From: Candidatus Dechloromonas phosphoritropha | Lineage (GTDB): Bacteria > Pseudomonadota > Gammaproteobacteria > Burkholderiales > Rhodocyclaceae | Length of the DNA: 64,000 nucleotides | Reading direction: 5' to 3' | NCBI GenBank assembly: GCA_016722705.1 | Contig: JADKGN010000001.1 | Location: forward strand, 558,001 to 622,000 | In this document: piece by piece, positions 50,583 through 59,043 of the stretch | Position numbering within the stretch: the stretch's first letter is position 1 | Layout of the letters: each line of letters starts with the position of its first letter | Program-made: the position numbers and the translations under genes | Notes under the pieces: model-generated | What the model was told of the DNA's origin: nothing | The model's input: the letters and a program-made list of their open reading frames with translations, nothing else | Databases searched by the model: none

Positions 50583-52808
50583 CCTGGCCTCCTCCGCGTT
50601 TCGTGATTCGAGGAGGACATTGTCGACAGCACGATCGGCGCTGGAAAGAACGCCGCAGAGTTACCGGTTACGTACCAGGTGACGCCGCGCCCGCGATTGA
50701 AGTATTTCGGGTTTGGCCCGGCGTGGATGGTGCGTACTGGCACGACGAAGCGCATGCCATCGGCCGAGGCCACGTCACCCCCGCCCCAGGTGCGGGCCAG
50801 CGCGATGCGGTTCTGCGCCGCGACCAGCGTGGCATTGCAGGCAATCAGCGTGTCATCGCGCACGTAGTTCTGATCAACCCACAGTAACCGGTCACACTTG
50901 AGGGCTGGGGTGTCCGGCCGCACGAACGGTTCCGGCCCGGTGTTGCAGGCTTCGGCCAGCAGCACCGCGCAGAGGCTGGTCGTCAAGTCAGCGGCGCGCG
51001 CCATGCGCTCGGTCAGGTGCGTGAACGCCTCCATGCAGCACGTTCGCGCCGCGACCTCCAGCAGGATTTCCGGCAGATCGACGCGCGGCATGCGCGCCTT
51101 GATCTCTTTGCGCAAGGCAATCAATGAGGCCGGTTCCTCCAGCGCTTCCAAGGGGCTGAGCACCAGTTCGGTTTTGTCGCCAACGGTTTCGAAGCGAACG
51201 GCGTCGTTCTCAGGCAGGCGTGCCGCGACGCGCCGGTAGGTTTCATCCAGTTCATGCGTCAGTGCGGCCAGTGTGGCTTCGGGTTGGATGGTCAGGCCCA
51301 GCGAGCGGCAGACGATGGGGCGCGCAGCCTCCCACTCGGCACCGGCCAGCAGGCCAGCGCGCGGATCGGCGTAACGCCAACTCGGGCTGACGAACACATC
51401 GCGCCGCCGAATAGCCGCGCGCAGCTTGTCGAGCACGCAAAAGGTGTAGGCCGTGGCATTGACGCGACCATCGGCCTGCACGACATGGCGCTCCCATGCT
51501 TTGCCAACGATAGCGGTGGGCGGGTCGTGCTTGGGCTGCTCGTGCAGCCATGTCATTGCCTGTACCAAGGACTGCGCCGCCGGGTTGGCGTCGAAGCGGA
51601 TGACGCGCAGCAGCGTTGGAATGAAGCGCGTCACGGTGGCTTTCCGGGCTTCTAACTCGGTGCAGAACACATCGTTGGGCGGGCGCACCAGGCCGCGAAC
51701 CTCATCGAGGGCCTGGGCCAGCTCGTCGCGTCCGATGGCCGTATAGACGCGCTCGCGCAGCTCGCCGTCCGGCAAACCGGGGTCGAGCAGCATCCGGCAC
51801 GCCTCGGCCAGCGTCGAGGCCGCCAGATCCAGATCCTTGAGCGTGCGCTGCCTGACCTTGCGGTCTTCCTTCTCGGCCTTAGTGAACAGCTCGCGCAGCA
51901 ACAAGTCGAGCAGGTCGATGGCATCGTCCTGGGCATTGGCTTCGAGGCAGTGGGCGAAGGCCACCAGGGTCGCAACGCGGCGTGCTTCCGGCAACCGGGC
52001 TACGGCCGAGACCTTGACGGTGCTGGCGAAGCGCGCCAAGGCCGCGATGCGGCTGGGCGGCACGTGAGTGCCGGGCAGCGTGATGCCCAGGCCGCGCACG
52101 GTCTCGATGCGTTGCAACGCCAAGACGAGTGCCGGGGCGCTGACGCGTACCGGCCCCTTGCGCAGCCGATCCAGCCAGGACTGGCGGCTACCCTCGGCGG
52201 GCTTGAGCAGATCATCCAGGCGCTGCCGCTGTGCATCCGTCACGCCACGTACCAGAAGACGCCACAGGCGTGACTCCATGCGCGAGCGCACTTCGGCAAC
52301 GAAGCGCTCCAGTACCGTCACGCCGGGCAGCAGCACCTTGTGGCCAACCAGCCAGCCGTTGGCGTAGTCGAACAGCGCGCTGGGCCGGTCGGTGCCCGTC
52401 CAGCACATCGCGCACAGCCAGCGCCCGAGACGGAACTGCACGCCGTTGTCGGTGAATTCGCGGTAGTTGTAGCGGACACGAATCTCGGTCGTGTGCCGCC
52501 AGCGTTGTTCGCTCTCGCGGTAGGCGAGCACGCAGGCGGCATCGGTGATGCCGAGCTGCGACGAGAGCGTCTGCAGCACTGCGCCGGGCGCGGCAGTCGG
52601 GTCTGCCAAGAAGGTGCCGAGAAAGCGTACCGTTGTCAGTTGCAGCGCATAGCCCAGGCGGGTGCTGTCGCGCCGCTTGGCGGTGATCCACTCGCGGTCA
52701 TCGTCGTCCAAGTGGGAATAGCGCGCCAGTTCGTCGGCGGAAAGCGACTCTGGATAACGGCCATAGCGTTCCCGTTGCGTGGCAGACAGGAAGCCGACCG
52801 GCATGGCG

Positions 52809-53228
52809 TCAAAGCGCTTCGGCGCAGAAAGTGGCCGGTGTCACGATGCGCGCGCGGCCGATGCTGCCCCGTTGCAGCAGCCCGGCGCGGCGGTCGCCAG
52901 ACACCAGATAGTCGGCTTCGCCCGCCAAGACCATTGCCAACAAGAAAGAGTCATTCGGGTCATTTGCCTCGACGCCTTCCGGCAGGGGCGGCAGCGCGTC
53001 CAGCACGATGGCACGCTGCATGTTGTTGACCATCGTGCCGACGCGGTGGGCAGGCAGGATGGCTTTGAGTTTCGGGTAGCGGCTCGCGCGCCGCAGTTAG
53101 TCGAGCTGCGCCCTCGACGTCACCAGCTCGAACCTGGCCACTCGCCAAGCGCGGTAGATCAAGTCCGGCGGACCATGCGGTGAAATCAGCGCGCCAAGCA
53201 GCACGTTGGTGTCCAAGATGACGCGCAT
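52809..53228 (-). pseudogene. PIN-domain toxin gene with an in-frame stop
   Basis: ATG 53228 overlaps the antitoxin stop (TGATG). MRVILDTNVLLGALISPHGP with the first catalytic Asp, then SRAQLD, TAA at 53097-53099, and in the same frame LRRASRYPKLKAILPAHRVG and NDPNDSFLLAMVLAGEADYL, VSGDRRAGLL, ending at 52809. Relatives have Glu (GAA) at the stop position. It would be a COG1569/PIN_3 RNase toxin but is now truncated at residue 43. It ends just upstream of tnpA. Confidence 0.85.
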
Positions 53229-53467
53229 CAGTGCTCACGCGCCCATTGCACCGCCTCCTCGACGAGGTCGCTCAGCTCCGTCTCACTCATGCCTGCGGCA
53301 GCGGTCTTGGCCTGATCGACGGCCCGCTCCAGCAGGTAGGCGCGCACAGCTTCCTCGATGAAGCGCGACAGGTCGCCCTTGCGGCCGCCACCCTGCGCGG
53401 CGATGAACATGCGCACGGACTGATCCACGTCCGGCGACACGGCGATGTTCCAGCGAACGGTGTTCAT
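53228..53467 (-). CDS. Ribbon-helix-helix antitoxin
   Basis: 79 residues from ATG 53467 (MNTVRWNIAVSPDVDQSVRM). RHH DNA-binding N-terminus, then GDLSRFIEEAVRAYLLERAV and an acidic toxin-binding tail (SETELSDLVEEAVQWAREH). Looks intact although its toxin partner is broken. It forms the first gene of a TA pair embedded in the Tn3-type transposon between the resolvase side and tnpA. Confidence 0.85.
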   Translation of the reverse strand: MNTVRWNIAVSPDVDQSVRMFIAAQGGGRKGDLSRFIEEAVRAYLLERAVDQAKTAAAGMSETELSDLVEEAVQWAREH

Positions 53468-53521
53468 GATGTCTCCAGTTAGTCACTAACCAGTTCAATC
53501 ATCACAAATCATGAGAAGAAT

Positions 53522-55054
53522 TCAGGATGCGCAAGCCATGGTTGGCACTATGTTGAAGCGGGTCAATGAGCAGGCCGCAGCGACGACTGAACGTCCCAAT
53601 CGAGTGAGGTAGTAGCGATAGGTATGAGTGACTTTCTTGATCAAGCCGAGCGTACGCAGTCGGGCAAGTTGGCGCGACATGGCGGACGGAGTGAGCTTCA
53701 GATAGCTGAGAAGATCGGCACGACGCCAACCGTGAATGTTGAACTCGCCGCGTTGCATGGTTTGCAGCAAGGCTTTCTCGGCAGGATCAAAGAAGTTCAC
53801 CCCTTTGACACCGGGAGCCGCCCCCAACCGTGGCATGCTCAATCGCTCCAAGTCACGCTCGCCGGCACTGGGGTCATCGAGGCTGGAGAGGAACGCCAGG
53901 TAACGTTGGTTGCAGCCGAGCAGGATGTCGCGCAGGTCGATCAGGCTATAGATTGTCTTCTTCAGGGGCGCCAATTCTCGGGTGGCGTGCCTGTCCTTGT
54001 GTTCCACCTTGCGGTGGTGTTTGAAGAAACTCACGTCATTGACGGTCGTTTCGACCCGCAGTACGCGGGAGAATTTGTCATACACCTTGACGCCAGCGGC
54101 GCCCATGGTGTGCTTGATGCAGCGCCCCTCGATACGGGTGGACAACCGGGAACCGATCTCCTGGGCCAGTTGTGGCGTGACTTTCTTGCCCAGAAAGCTG
54201 GAGACGCGTTCTGCGTTGGCGGCCAAGACCGCTTGGCGCGAAATGGCGTCATACAGTGGAACCAATATCTGCTCACTGCGAAACATCAGGTCGGTGGAGT
54301 ATTCGACTTGGCGCAAGCTCCAGTGATACGAGGATCCAAAGACGTCAAGCACTGGGCACAACCACTGCGCATAGCGATCCAGTCGCGGGTGAAGTACGTC
54401 GGGACTGAACGCATCCGCCAGCGCCTGCGCCTGCGCGATGTCGGCGACACGCAGGAAGGCGTTGTCCTGCTGGAGGAAGTCGATCCTTTCTCGCGTCAGA
54501 GTTCTTGCCAGAGCGCTGTGACCATTACAGTAGAACTGCAACCCGAACGGTGCCCACGTCGGCACACGCAGGTAGCACAACCCCAGTTCCTCGTCGATGA
54601 AATAGAAGTAGTAGTGCAGGCACTTGCCTTGATCGGGGCGCAGGAAAGTCTTGCCACTGCCTTTGTCATGCCACGGTTTGTAGCTCGGACAGGCTTCCAT
54701 GGCCGAGAGTACATGCACCAAACCCGGTGCGTCGCCGCGACCGGCGAGCACTCGCGCGACCAACTCTTCCTTGCGAATATGGCTTTTGCTGACGTGCGCG
54801 ATTTCAATACCCGCCGCCAGACACACCTCCTGCGCACGCTCACGAATGCGATCTCGCAGCGGCTCGGCAAATCGCGGGTAGTCGAATACCCGAATTCCGT
54901 GCGTGTACAAATAACTCGTCATTCCTGCCGCGTAGCACGCACCAGGCAGCGTGCCGGTGATAATGATCCGGTCAAAGCACGAAAGCACACCATGCATGTT
55001 CGTCGCGTATCGTTCCGCCAGAGCCATCGCCAACATGATCGCCTCCTCGGTCAT
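53522..55054 (-). CDS. Unnamed 510-residue protein with C-terminal winged helix, mobile-element associated
   Basis: ATG 55054; ATG 55036 (MLAMALAERYATNMHGVLSC) is also possible. Conserved-looking blocks: FDRIIITGTLPGACYAAGMT, YLYTHGIRVFDYPRFAEPLR, GLVHVLSAMEACPSYKPWHD, KCLHYYFYFIDEELGLCYLR, VPTWAPFGLQFYCNGHS, RIEGRCIKHTMGAAGVKVYD and VLRVETTVNDVSFFKHH. The last about 90 residues are a winged helix (WRRADLLSYLKLTPSAMSRQ). I have an impression of a family of such proteins in environmental Proteobacteria, often labelled hypothetical or MarR-like, but no function is known to me. The YDK...LRVETT segment loosely recalls plasmid or phage replication initiators. It lies between the TA pair and tnpR, with no clear inverted repeats. 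Confidence 0.6.
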   Translation of the reverse strand: MTEEAIMLAMALAERYATNMHGVLSCFDRIIITGTLPGACYAAGMTSYLYTHGIRVFDYPRFAEPLRDRIRERAQEVCLAAGIEIAHVSKSHIRKEELVARVLAGRGDAPGLVHVLSAMEACPSYKPWHDKGSGKTFLRPDQGKCLHYYFYFIDEELGLCYLRVPTWAPFGLQFYCNGHSALARTLTRERIDFLQQDNAFLRVADIAQAQALADAFSPDVLHPRLDRYAQWLCPVLDVFGSSYHWSLRQVEYSTDLMFRSEQILVPLYDAISRQAVLAANAERVSSFLGKKVTPQLAQEIGSRLSTRIEGRCIKHTMGAAGVKVYDKFSRVLRVETTVNDVSFFKHHRKVEHKDRHATRELAPLKKTIYSLIDLRDILLGCNQRYLAFLSSLDDPSAGERDLERLSMPRLGAAPGVKGVNFFDPAEKALLQTMQRGEFNIHGWRRADLLSYLKLTPSAMSRQLARLRTLGLIKKVTHTYRYYLTRLGRSVVAAACSLTRFNIVPTMACAS

Positions 55055-55297
55055 TCGTCAGGCTTCTATCGTAATACCTGTTTGGTTCCGGCTCGTCCGG
55101 CTTAGGTGTTTATGTACATGGGTGTTTATACACTTTTAAGATGGCTCTTGTAATGGTTCGATAAAACGATCGTTTTTACGTACTTTAGCGATCTCGCGGC
55201 TGCCGTTCCACATTCATCGCTAAGCGGTTTACTATAGTGGTTCGCGTAATCAAAGTTTGATACTGTCTTAATCCAATGAGTAAAACGGAATATTAGG

Positions 55298-56221
55298 ATG
55301 AAAATCGGCTATGCGCGCGTATCCACGCGCGAACAGAACCTGGACTTGCAGGTGGACGCCCTCAAGGTGGCTGGCTGCGAGCGCATCTACCAGGACGTGG
55401 CGAGCGGCGCGAAGACAGCGCGCCCGGCGCTCGATGATCTGCTAGGACAATTGCGGGCAGGTGACGTGCTCGTAATCTGGAAACTCGACCGCATGGGTCG
55501 CTCGCTCAAGCACCTGGTCGAACTGGTCGGCAGCCTGATAGAGCAAAAGGTCGGCTTGCTCAGCCTGAACGATCCGATCGACACCACCAGCGCGCAGGGG
55601 CGGCTCGTGTTCAACCTGTTCGCTTCACTGGCCGAGTTCGAGCGCGAGTTGATCCGCGAGCGAACCCAAGCCGGGCTATCTGCGGCGCGGGCGCGCGGCC
55701 GGATCGGTGGGCGGCCCAAGGGTCTGTCGCCGCAGGCCGATGCGACGGCACTGGCCGCCGACACGCTGTATCGTGAACGCAAGCTGTCGGTCGCGGCTAT
55801 TGCGCAAAAGCTGCACGTCTCCAAGAGCACGCTGTACAGCTACTTGCGGCATCGCGGCGTGGAAATTGGCCCCTACGCGAAATCGGCGCAACAGCGGTCA
55901 AACCCGCCAGCGACGGCAAGCGCCGAAGCCGATGCGCCGAAGGTCGCCACCGTCCTGCTGACCCTGCGCATCGAGAACAACAGCAAGTTCGTGCGCGGTA
56001 AAAAGCGCACGATAGAACACATCGAGTGCTTTTACCTCGAAGAATTCGACGTCACGCGGCGACCGAACGGCGAGTATGAGCTGAAGGTGCCCTATGAGAG
56101 CGACGAAGACCTTGATGAAGCCATGAACGAGTTGCTCAGCGACATCGCCAGCGACGCGGATGACCGTCACTGCTTCTCGGAGAGCGATGCCCGCATGGAA
56201 GGCCATGACCGCCACTGGTGA
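55298..56221 (+). CDS. tnpR: Long serine resolvase TnpR
   Basis: 307 residues from ATG 55298 (MKIGYARVSTREQNLDLQVD; nucleophile Ser9). Catalytic domain to about residue 140 (VIWKLDRMGRSLKHLVELVG, FASLAEFERELIRERTQAGL), helix-turn-helix (LSVAAIAQKLHVSKSTLYSY), then an extra about 110-residue C-terminal domain (LRIENNSKFVRGKKRTIEHI, YELKVPYESDEDLDEAMNEL) that ordinary resolvases lack. Long resolvases of this type accompany some Tn3-family transposons. The 240-bp region upstream (55060-55297), AT-richer than its surroundings, should contain res. Confidence 0.9.
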   Translation: MKIGYARVSTREQNLDLQVDALKVAGCERIYQDVASGAKTARPALDDLLGQLRAGDVLVIWKLDRMGRSLKHLVELVGSLIEQKVGLLSLNDPIDTTSAQGRLVFNLFASLAEFERELIRERTQAGLSAARARGRIGGRPKGLSPQADATALAADTLYRERKLSVAAIAQKLHVSKSTLYSYLRHRGVEIGPYAKSAQQRSNPPATASAEADAPKVATVLLTLRIENNSKFVRGKKRTIEHIECFYLEEFDVTRRPNGEYELKVPYESDEDLDEAMNELLSDIASDADDRHCFSESDARMEGHDRHW

Positions 56222-56391
56222 TGCTCATGGCTTAAGTCGGTTGGCTGTTCCATTGCTCCCCGGAAGCCTGCTTCGCGCGCGGGTCGGCCACACGTAAATC
56301 GTCTACGCGCTGGGGCTCACGTACGTTCAGCAGGTGCTGTTGGCGCAGACGGTGCACTATCCGGACACCGCCGGCCGCATTTGTCAGGCCC

Positions 56392-57159
56392 TCAGCGCGC
56401 CGTGTAGCCGCCGTCGATGACCAGTTCGGATCCGGTCACCCAACGTGCCTGATCGGAGGCCAGATAGACCACGCCCCAAGCGATGTCGTCGGGATGGCCG
56501 GTGCCCCCCAAGGGATGGAGAGCGTCCAGAGCGACCTTGGCTGCGTCATGTTGAAGGCCGGCGTCCTTGACGTAGCGATCAACCAGCGCGGTGAAGATGA
56601 ACCCTGGGTGAACCGAATTGACCCGGATTTTGTCGGGGGCGAAGGTCAGCGCATCGTTCTTCGACATGACGCGCACCGCGCCCTTGGAGGCGTGATAGGG
56701 CGGAATGTCGGCACCGCCGACGAGGCCGTAGATCGACGAGATATTGATGATCGATCCGCCACCGACCTGGCGCATCGGCGCGATGGCATGTTTGGTGCAC
56801 AGAAAGACGGCGGTCGTGTTCACCGCCATCACCTTCTCCCATTCGGCAAGTTCGAGCTGGTCGGTCGGCTTATTGACACCTTCGATGCCGGCGTTGTTGA
56901 CCAGCACGTCGAGCTGACCGAACTGGTCGACCGCCGCCTGAACGGCCGCCTTCACCTGCGCCTCGATGGTCACATCGCAGGCATGAAACGCCGCCTTGCG
57001 CCCGGCAGCCTGAAGCTTTTCGGCAACTTCGCGACCACGGTCGTCACGATCGACGATCAGCACTGCGCAGCCCTCTTCGGACATGCGCTGGGCAATCGCT
57101 TCGCCAAGACCGTTGGCCCCGCCCGTGATCAGTGCAACCTTGTCTTGCAGTCTGGACAC
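56392..57159 (-). CDS. SDR-family oxidoreductase (cyclohexanol/hydroxysteroid dehydrogenase-like)
   Basis: 255 residues from GTG 57159 (VSRLQDKVALITGGANGLGE), preceded by AGGGAG; a longer frame to 57246 is not supported. Motifs TGGANGLG, NNAGIEG, ISSIYGLVG and the catalytic YHASK. C-terminal SELVIDGGYTAR as in classical SDRs. Substrate not predictable. The first intact chromosomal-type gene after the transposon. The 56222-56391 interval holds nothing recognisable. Confidence 0.92.
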   Translation of the reverse strand: MSRLQDKVALITGGANGLGEAIAQRMSEEGCAVLIVDRDDRGREVAEKLQAAGRKAAFHACDVTIEAQVKAAVQAAVDQFGQLDVLVNNAGIEGVNKPTDQLELAEWEKVMAVNTTAVFLCTKHAIAPMRQVGGGSIINISSIYGLVGGADIPPYHASKGAVRVMSKNDALTFAPDKIRVNSVHPGFIFTALVDRYVKDAGLQHDAAKVALDALHPLGGTGHPDDIAWGVVYLASDQARWVTGSELVIDGGYTAR

Positions 57160-57319
57160 GTTAATCTCCCTGGACGTGTTCACGTTGAACGATGCGGCCA
57201 GTGTAGCATTCCGCGGCGACGCGAGGGCGGCGCTGACCCCCTTCAAGGTTCTACTACCAGACCAGCAACGGGTTCTGGGCCCCGTCCATCCGGATACACG
57301 CTTGATTAGGGTCTGAGGT

Positions 57320-57411
57320 GAATGGCGCTAAGTTAAGGCCGTCCAGCATGCTCATCGCGAGCATTGTGGCTTAAAAAGCGGACGCAATACGTCCTTAACT
57401 TAGCGCCATTC
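57320..57411. mobile_element. 92-bp MITE with 19-bp perfect inverted repeats and 11-bp target duplication
   Basis: GAATGGCGCTAAGTTAAGG at 57320-57338 and its reverse complement at 57393-57411. Both sides are flanked by GGGTCTGAGGT (57309-57319 and 57412-57422). No ORF. An 11-bp duplication and GCTAAGTTAAGG ends suggest mobilisation by an IS4-family transposase. Confidence 0.88.
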
Positions 57412-57477
57412 GGGTCTGAGGTGCAACAGAACAGTTATGCAAATTCACCATAACCGTTCCACTACGCCTCAAACCCC
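57412..57477. repeat. 66-bp imperfect palindrome
   Basis: Left arm GGGTCTGAGGTGCAACAGAA then CAGTTATG; the minus-strand right arm GGGGTTTGAGGCGTAGTGGA then ACGGTTATG. It is the original target into which the 92-bp MITE inserted. Same repeat family as 15931-15965 and 21655-21695. The rest of 57478-57651 shows no gene. Confidence 0.6.
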
Positions 57478-57651
57478 ACCTTCGTCAGCTTCAGGCGGAA
57501 AATCGATCCAAGCGGGCCGCTATCCAAAAATACCAATGAGTCATCCAGACCCAATCCCGCCCTTCAGGTCATCACGGACTGAAAGGCAGATAACAAAGTA
57601 TCCCCCAGCTACAGCCATCAACCGCATATCGAGCTGCTGACACGTTGATGA

Positions 57652-59043
57652 TTACTCAAGCACGCCACTTTCAGGGCGGGCCGGCAGCGGCTGATCGAGC
57701 GGCGCGGCGTCGGTCAGTTGCGCTGCCAGCTCACGCAGGCTGATACCGCCGACCGACGCGGCAAGCGCCTGCTGCATGTCTACGAACAGCTTGTCGACTG
57801 CCGGTGGCGTCGGCAGTCCGACGGGTGAAAGGAAGCGTTCCTCACCGCTGCTGCGTACCGTCTCCAGGATCTGCATCACGCTGATCAGAGAGGGGTCTCG
57901 TCCAGGCAGGTAGCGTGGTGGATCGTCGCTGCTCTGCACCAGCAGTTGCTGGCTTTCAAGCGCATCGAGCACGGTCAGCAGGACGTGCCTCGGCATGTCC
58001 AGCAAGCCGATGAATTCGGTCAGCGATGGCGCACGCTCGCCGGCGACGAACCTGCTGGCAACCAGGGTCATGGCCGACAGCGCCAGTCGTTCGCGCATGC
58101 GGTTGCTAAGTCGCGGTTCGCCGGCACTGGCGTAGAGGTATTCCGGATGCTGGGCGTAGAAGGCAACACTGGCGCCGAAGAGCAGGATCAGCCAGCTCAG
58201 GTAAAGCCAGATCATGAAAAGAATCAGGATCGCCAGACTCGAATAGATCGCTGCGTACTGGTTCGACGTCACCACAAAAGCCGCAAATCCCCATCCGGCG
58301 GTTTGCCAGGCGATGCCGCCGGCAGCGCCGCCGATCAGCGCCGGGAGCAAGCGCACGCGCGCGTTGGGGATAAACATGTAAATGAAGGTGAAGGCCGCGA
58401 TCACCAGCAGATAGGGCATCAGCCGGCTGATCGTCTGTGCCAGCTGGCCGAGCATCTCGATCGCCAGCAGGCCGCGCACCGTCTCGACACTCACTACCGT
58501 GGCAGTGATACCCAAGGCTGCGAAGACCAGGATCGGACCGACCATGAGCACGCTCAGGTAGCGGCTGAAACGATCGCCAAGCGACCGCGGACGGGGCACG
58601 TGCCAGATGTGGTTCAACGATTCTTCGATCTTCTGCATCAGCGAAATCGCGGTGTAGAGCAGCAAGACCAGGCCGAACGCACCGAGCACGCCGACGTTTA
58701 TGTTCTGGATGAACGAGATGATGTTCGACGTGACCTCCTCGCCTTTTTCACCGAGAGGCTCGAGGAAGGTCAGCAGCATCGGCTGAATCTGGTTATGCAC
58801 GCCGAAGGCCTTGAGCACCGAAAAACTCAGCGCCAGTAGCGGCACGATCGACAACAGCGTCGTATAAACGAGGCCCATCGCGCGCAGGGTCAGCTGCCCG
58901 TCCACGACATCGCGTACCAGCAGTAGCAGCGTCCGTATGACGCGTATGCCGCGCGCCTGCCAGACCGACAGAGCAACTCCCTGGCTACCCCAGATAATGC
59001 TCTCCAGGCGACTCAGCAAACCGGCATCGATGACGGGCTTCAC
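57652..59043 (-). CDS. YihY/BrkB-family membrane protein with C-terminal cytosolic domain
   Basis: 463 residues from ATG 59043. Six or so transmembrane helices of the BrkB family (GLVYTTLLSIVPLLALSFSV, LGAFGLVLLLYTAISLMQKI, LNHIWHVPRPRSLGDRFSRY, GGAAGGIAWQTAGWGFAAFV). A C-terminal about 120-residue soluble region resembles an Rrf2-like winged helix (FIGLLDMPRHVLLTVLDALE). Once misassigned as RNase BN; true function unknown. Overlaps the upstream DUF748 gene by ATGA, so the two are coupled. Confidence 0.9.
   Translation of the reverse strand: MKPVIDAGLLSRLESIIWGSQGVALSVWQARGIRVIRTLLLLVRDVVDGQLTLRAMGLVYTTLLSIVPLLALSFSVLKAFGVHNQIQPMLLTFLEPLGEKGEEVTSNIISFIQNINVGVLGAFGLVLLLYTAISLMQKIEESLNHIWHVPRPRSLGDRFSRYLSVLMVGPILVFAALGITATVVSVETVRGLLAIEMLGQLAQTISRLMPYLLVIAAFTFIYMFIPNARVRLLPALIGGAAGGIAWQTAGWGFAAFVVTSNQYAAIYSSLAILILFMIWLYLSWLILLFGASVAFYAQHPEYLYASAGEPRLSNRMRERLALSAMTLVASRFVAGERAPSLTEFIGLLDMPRHVLLTVLDALESQQLLVQSSDDPPRYLPGRDPSLISVMQILETVRSSGEERFLSPVGLPTPPAVDKLFVDMQQALAASVGGISLRELAAQLTDAAPLDQPLPARPESGVLE

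Larger units (their letters stand above)
48278..50671 (-). mobile_element. IS66-family insertion sequence (2394 bp)
   Basis: Ends GTAACCGGCAACTACGCGGC (48278) and, on the minus strand, GTAACCGGTAACTCTGCGGC (from 50671). 8-bp target duplication GTACCAGG at 48270-48277 and 50672-50679. It carries tnpA, tnpB and tnpC in the usual order. Confidence 0.95.
48017..52804 (-). pseudogene. tnpA: Tn3-family TnpA split by IS66 and truncated at its 3' end
   Basis: ATG 52804 (MPVGFLSATQRERYGRYPES), running through DLNEA-like N-terminal domains, TFCVLDKLRAAIRRRDVFVS, DGMRFVVPVRTIHAGPNPKY and GVTWY at 50680. IS66 intervenes. The frame resumes at 48277 with NLLSDQRTGLNAITVPGTLR, QIMTDTGAYSDLVFGLFRLS, and ends abnormally after VDPQADYG near 48017, so the last about 190 residues are missing. 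Same subfamily as the fusion transposase at 16920-21566. It starts 4 bp after the toxin gene, forming part of a TA-carrying transposon. Confidence 0.88.

Noticed and set aside
53624..55105. 493-codon plus-strand ORF opposite the winged-helix gene
   Set aside because: The minus strand has a coherent protein with a winged helix; the plus-strand product has no motif and looks like a high-GC shadow.
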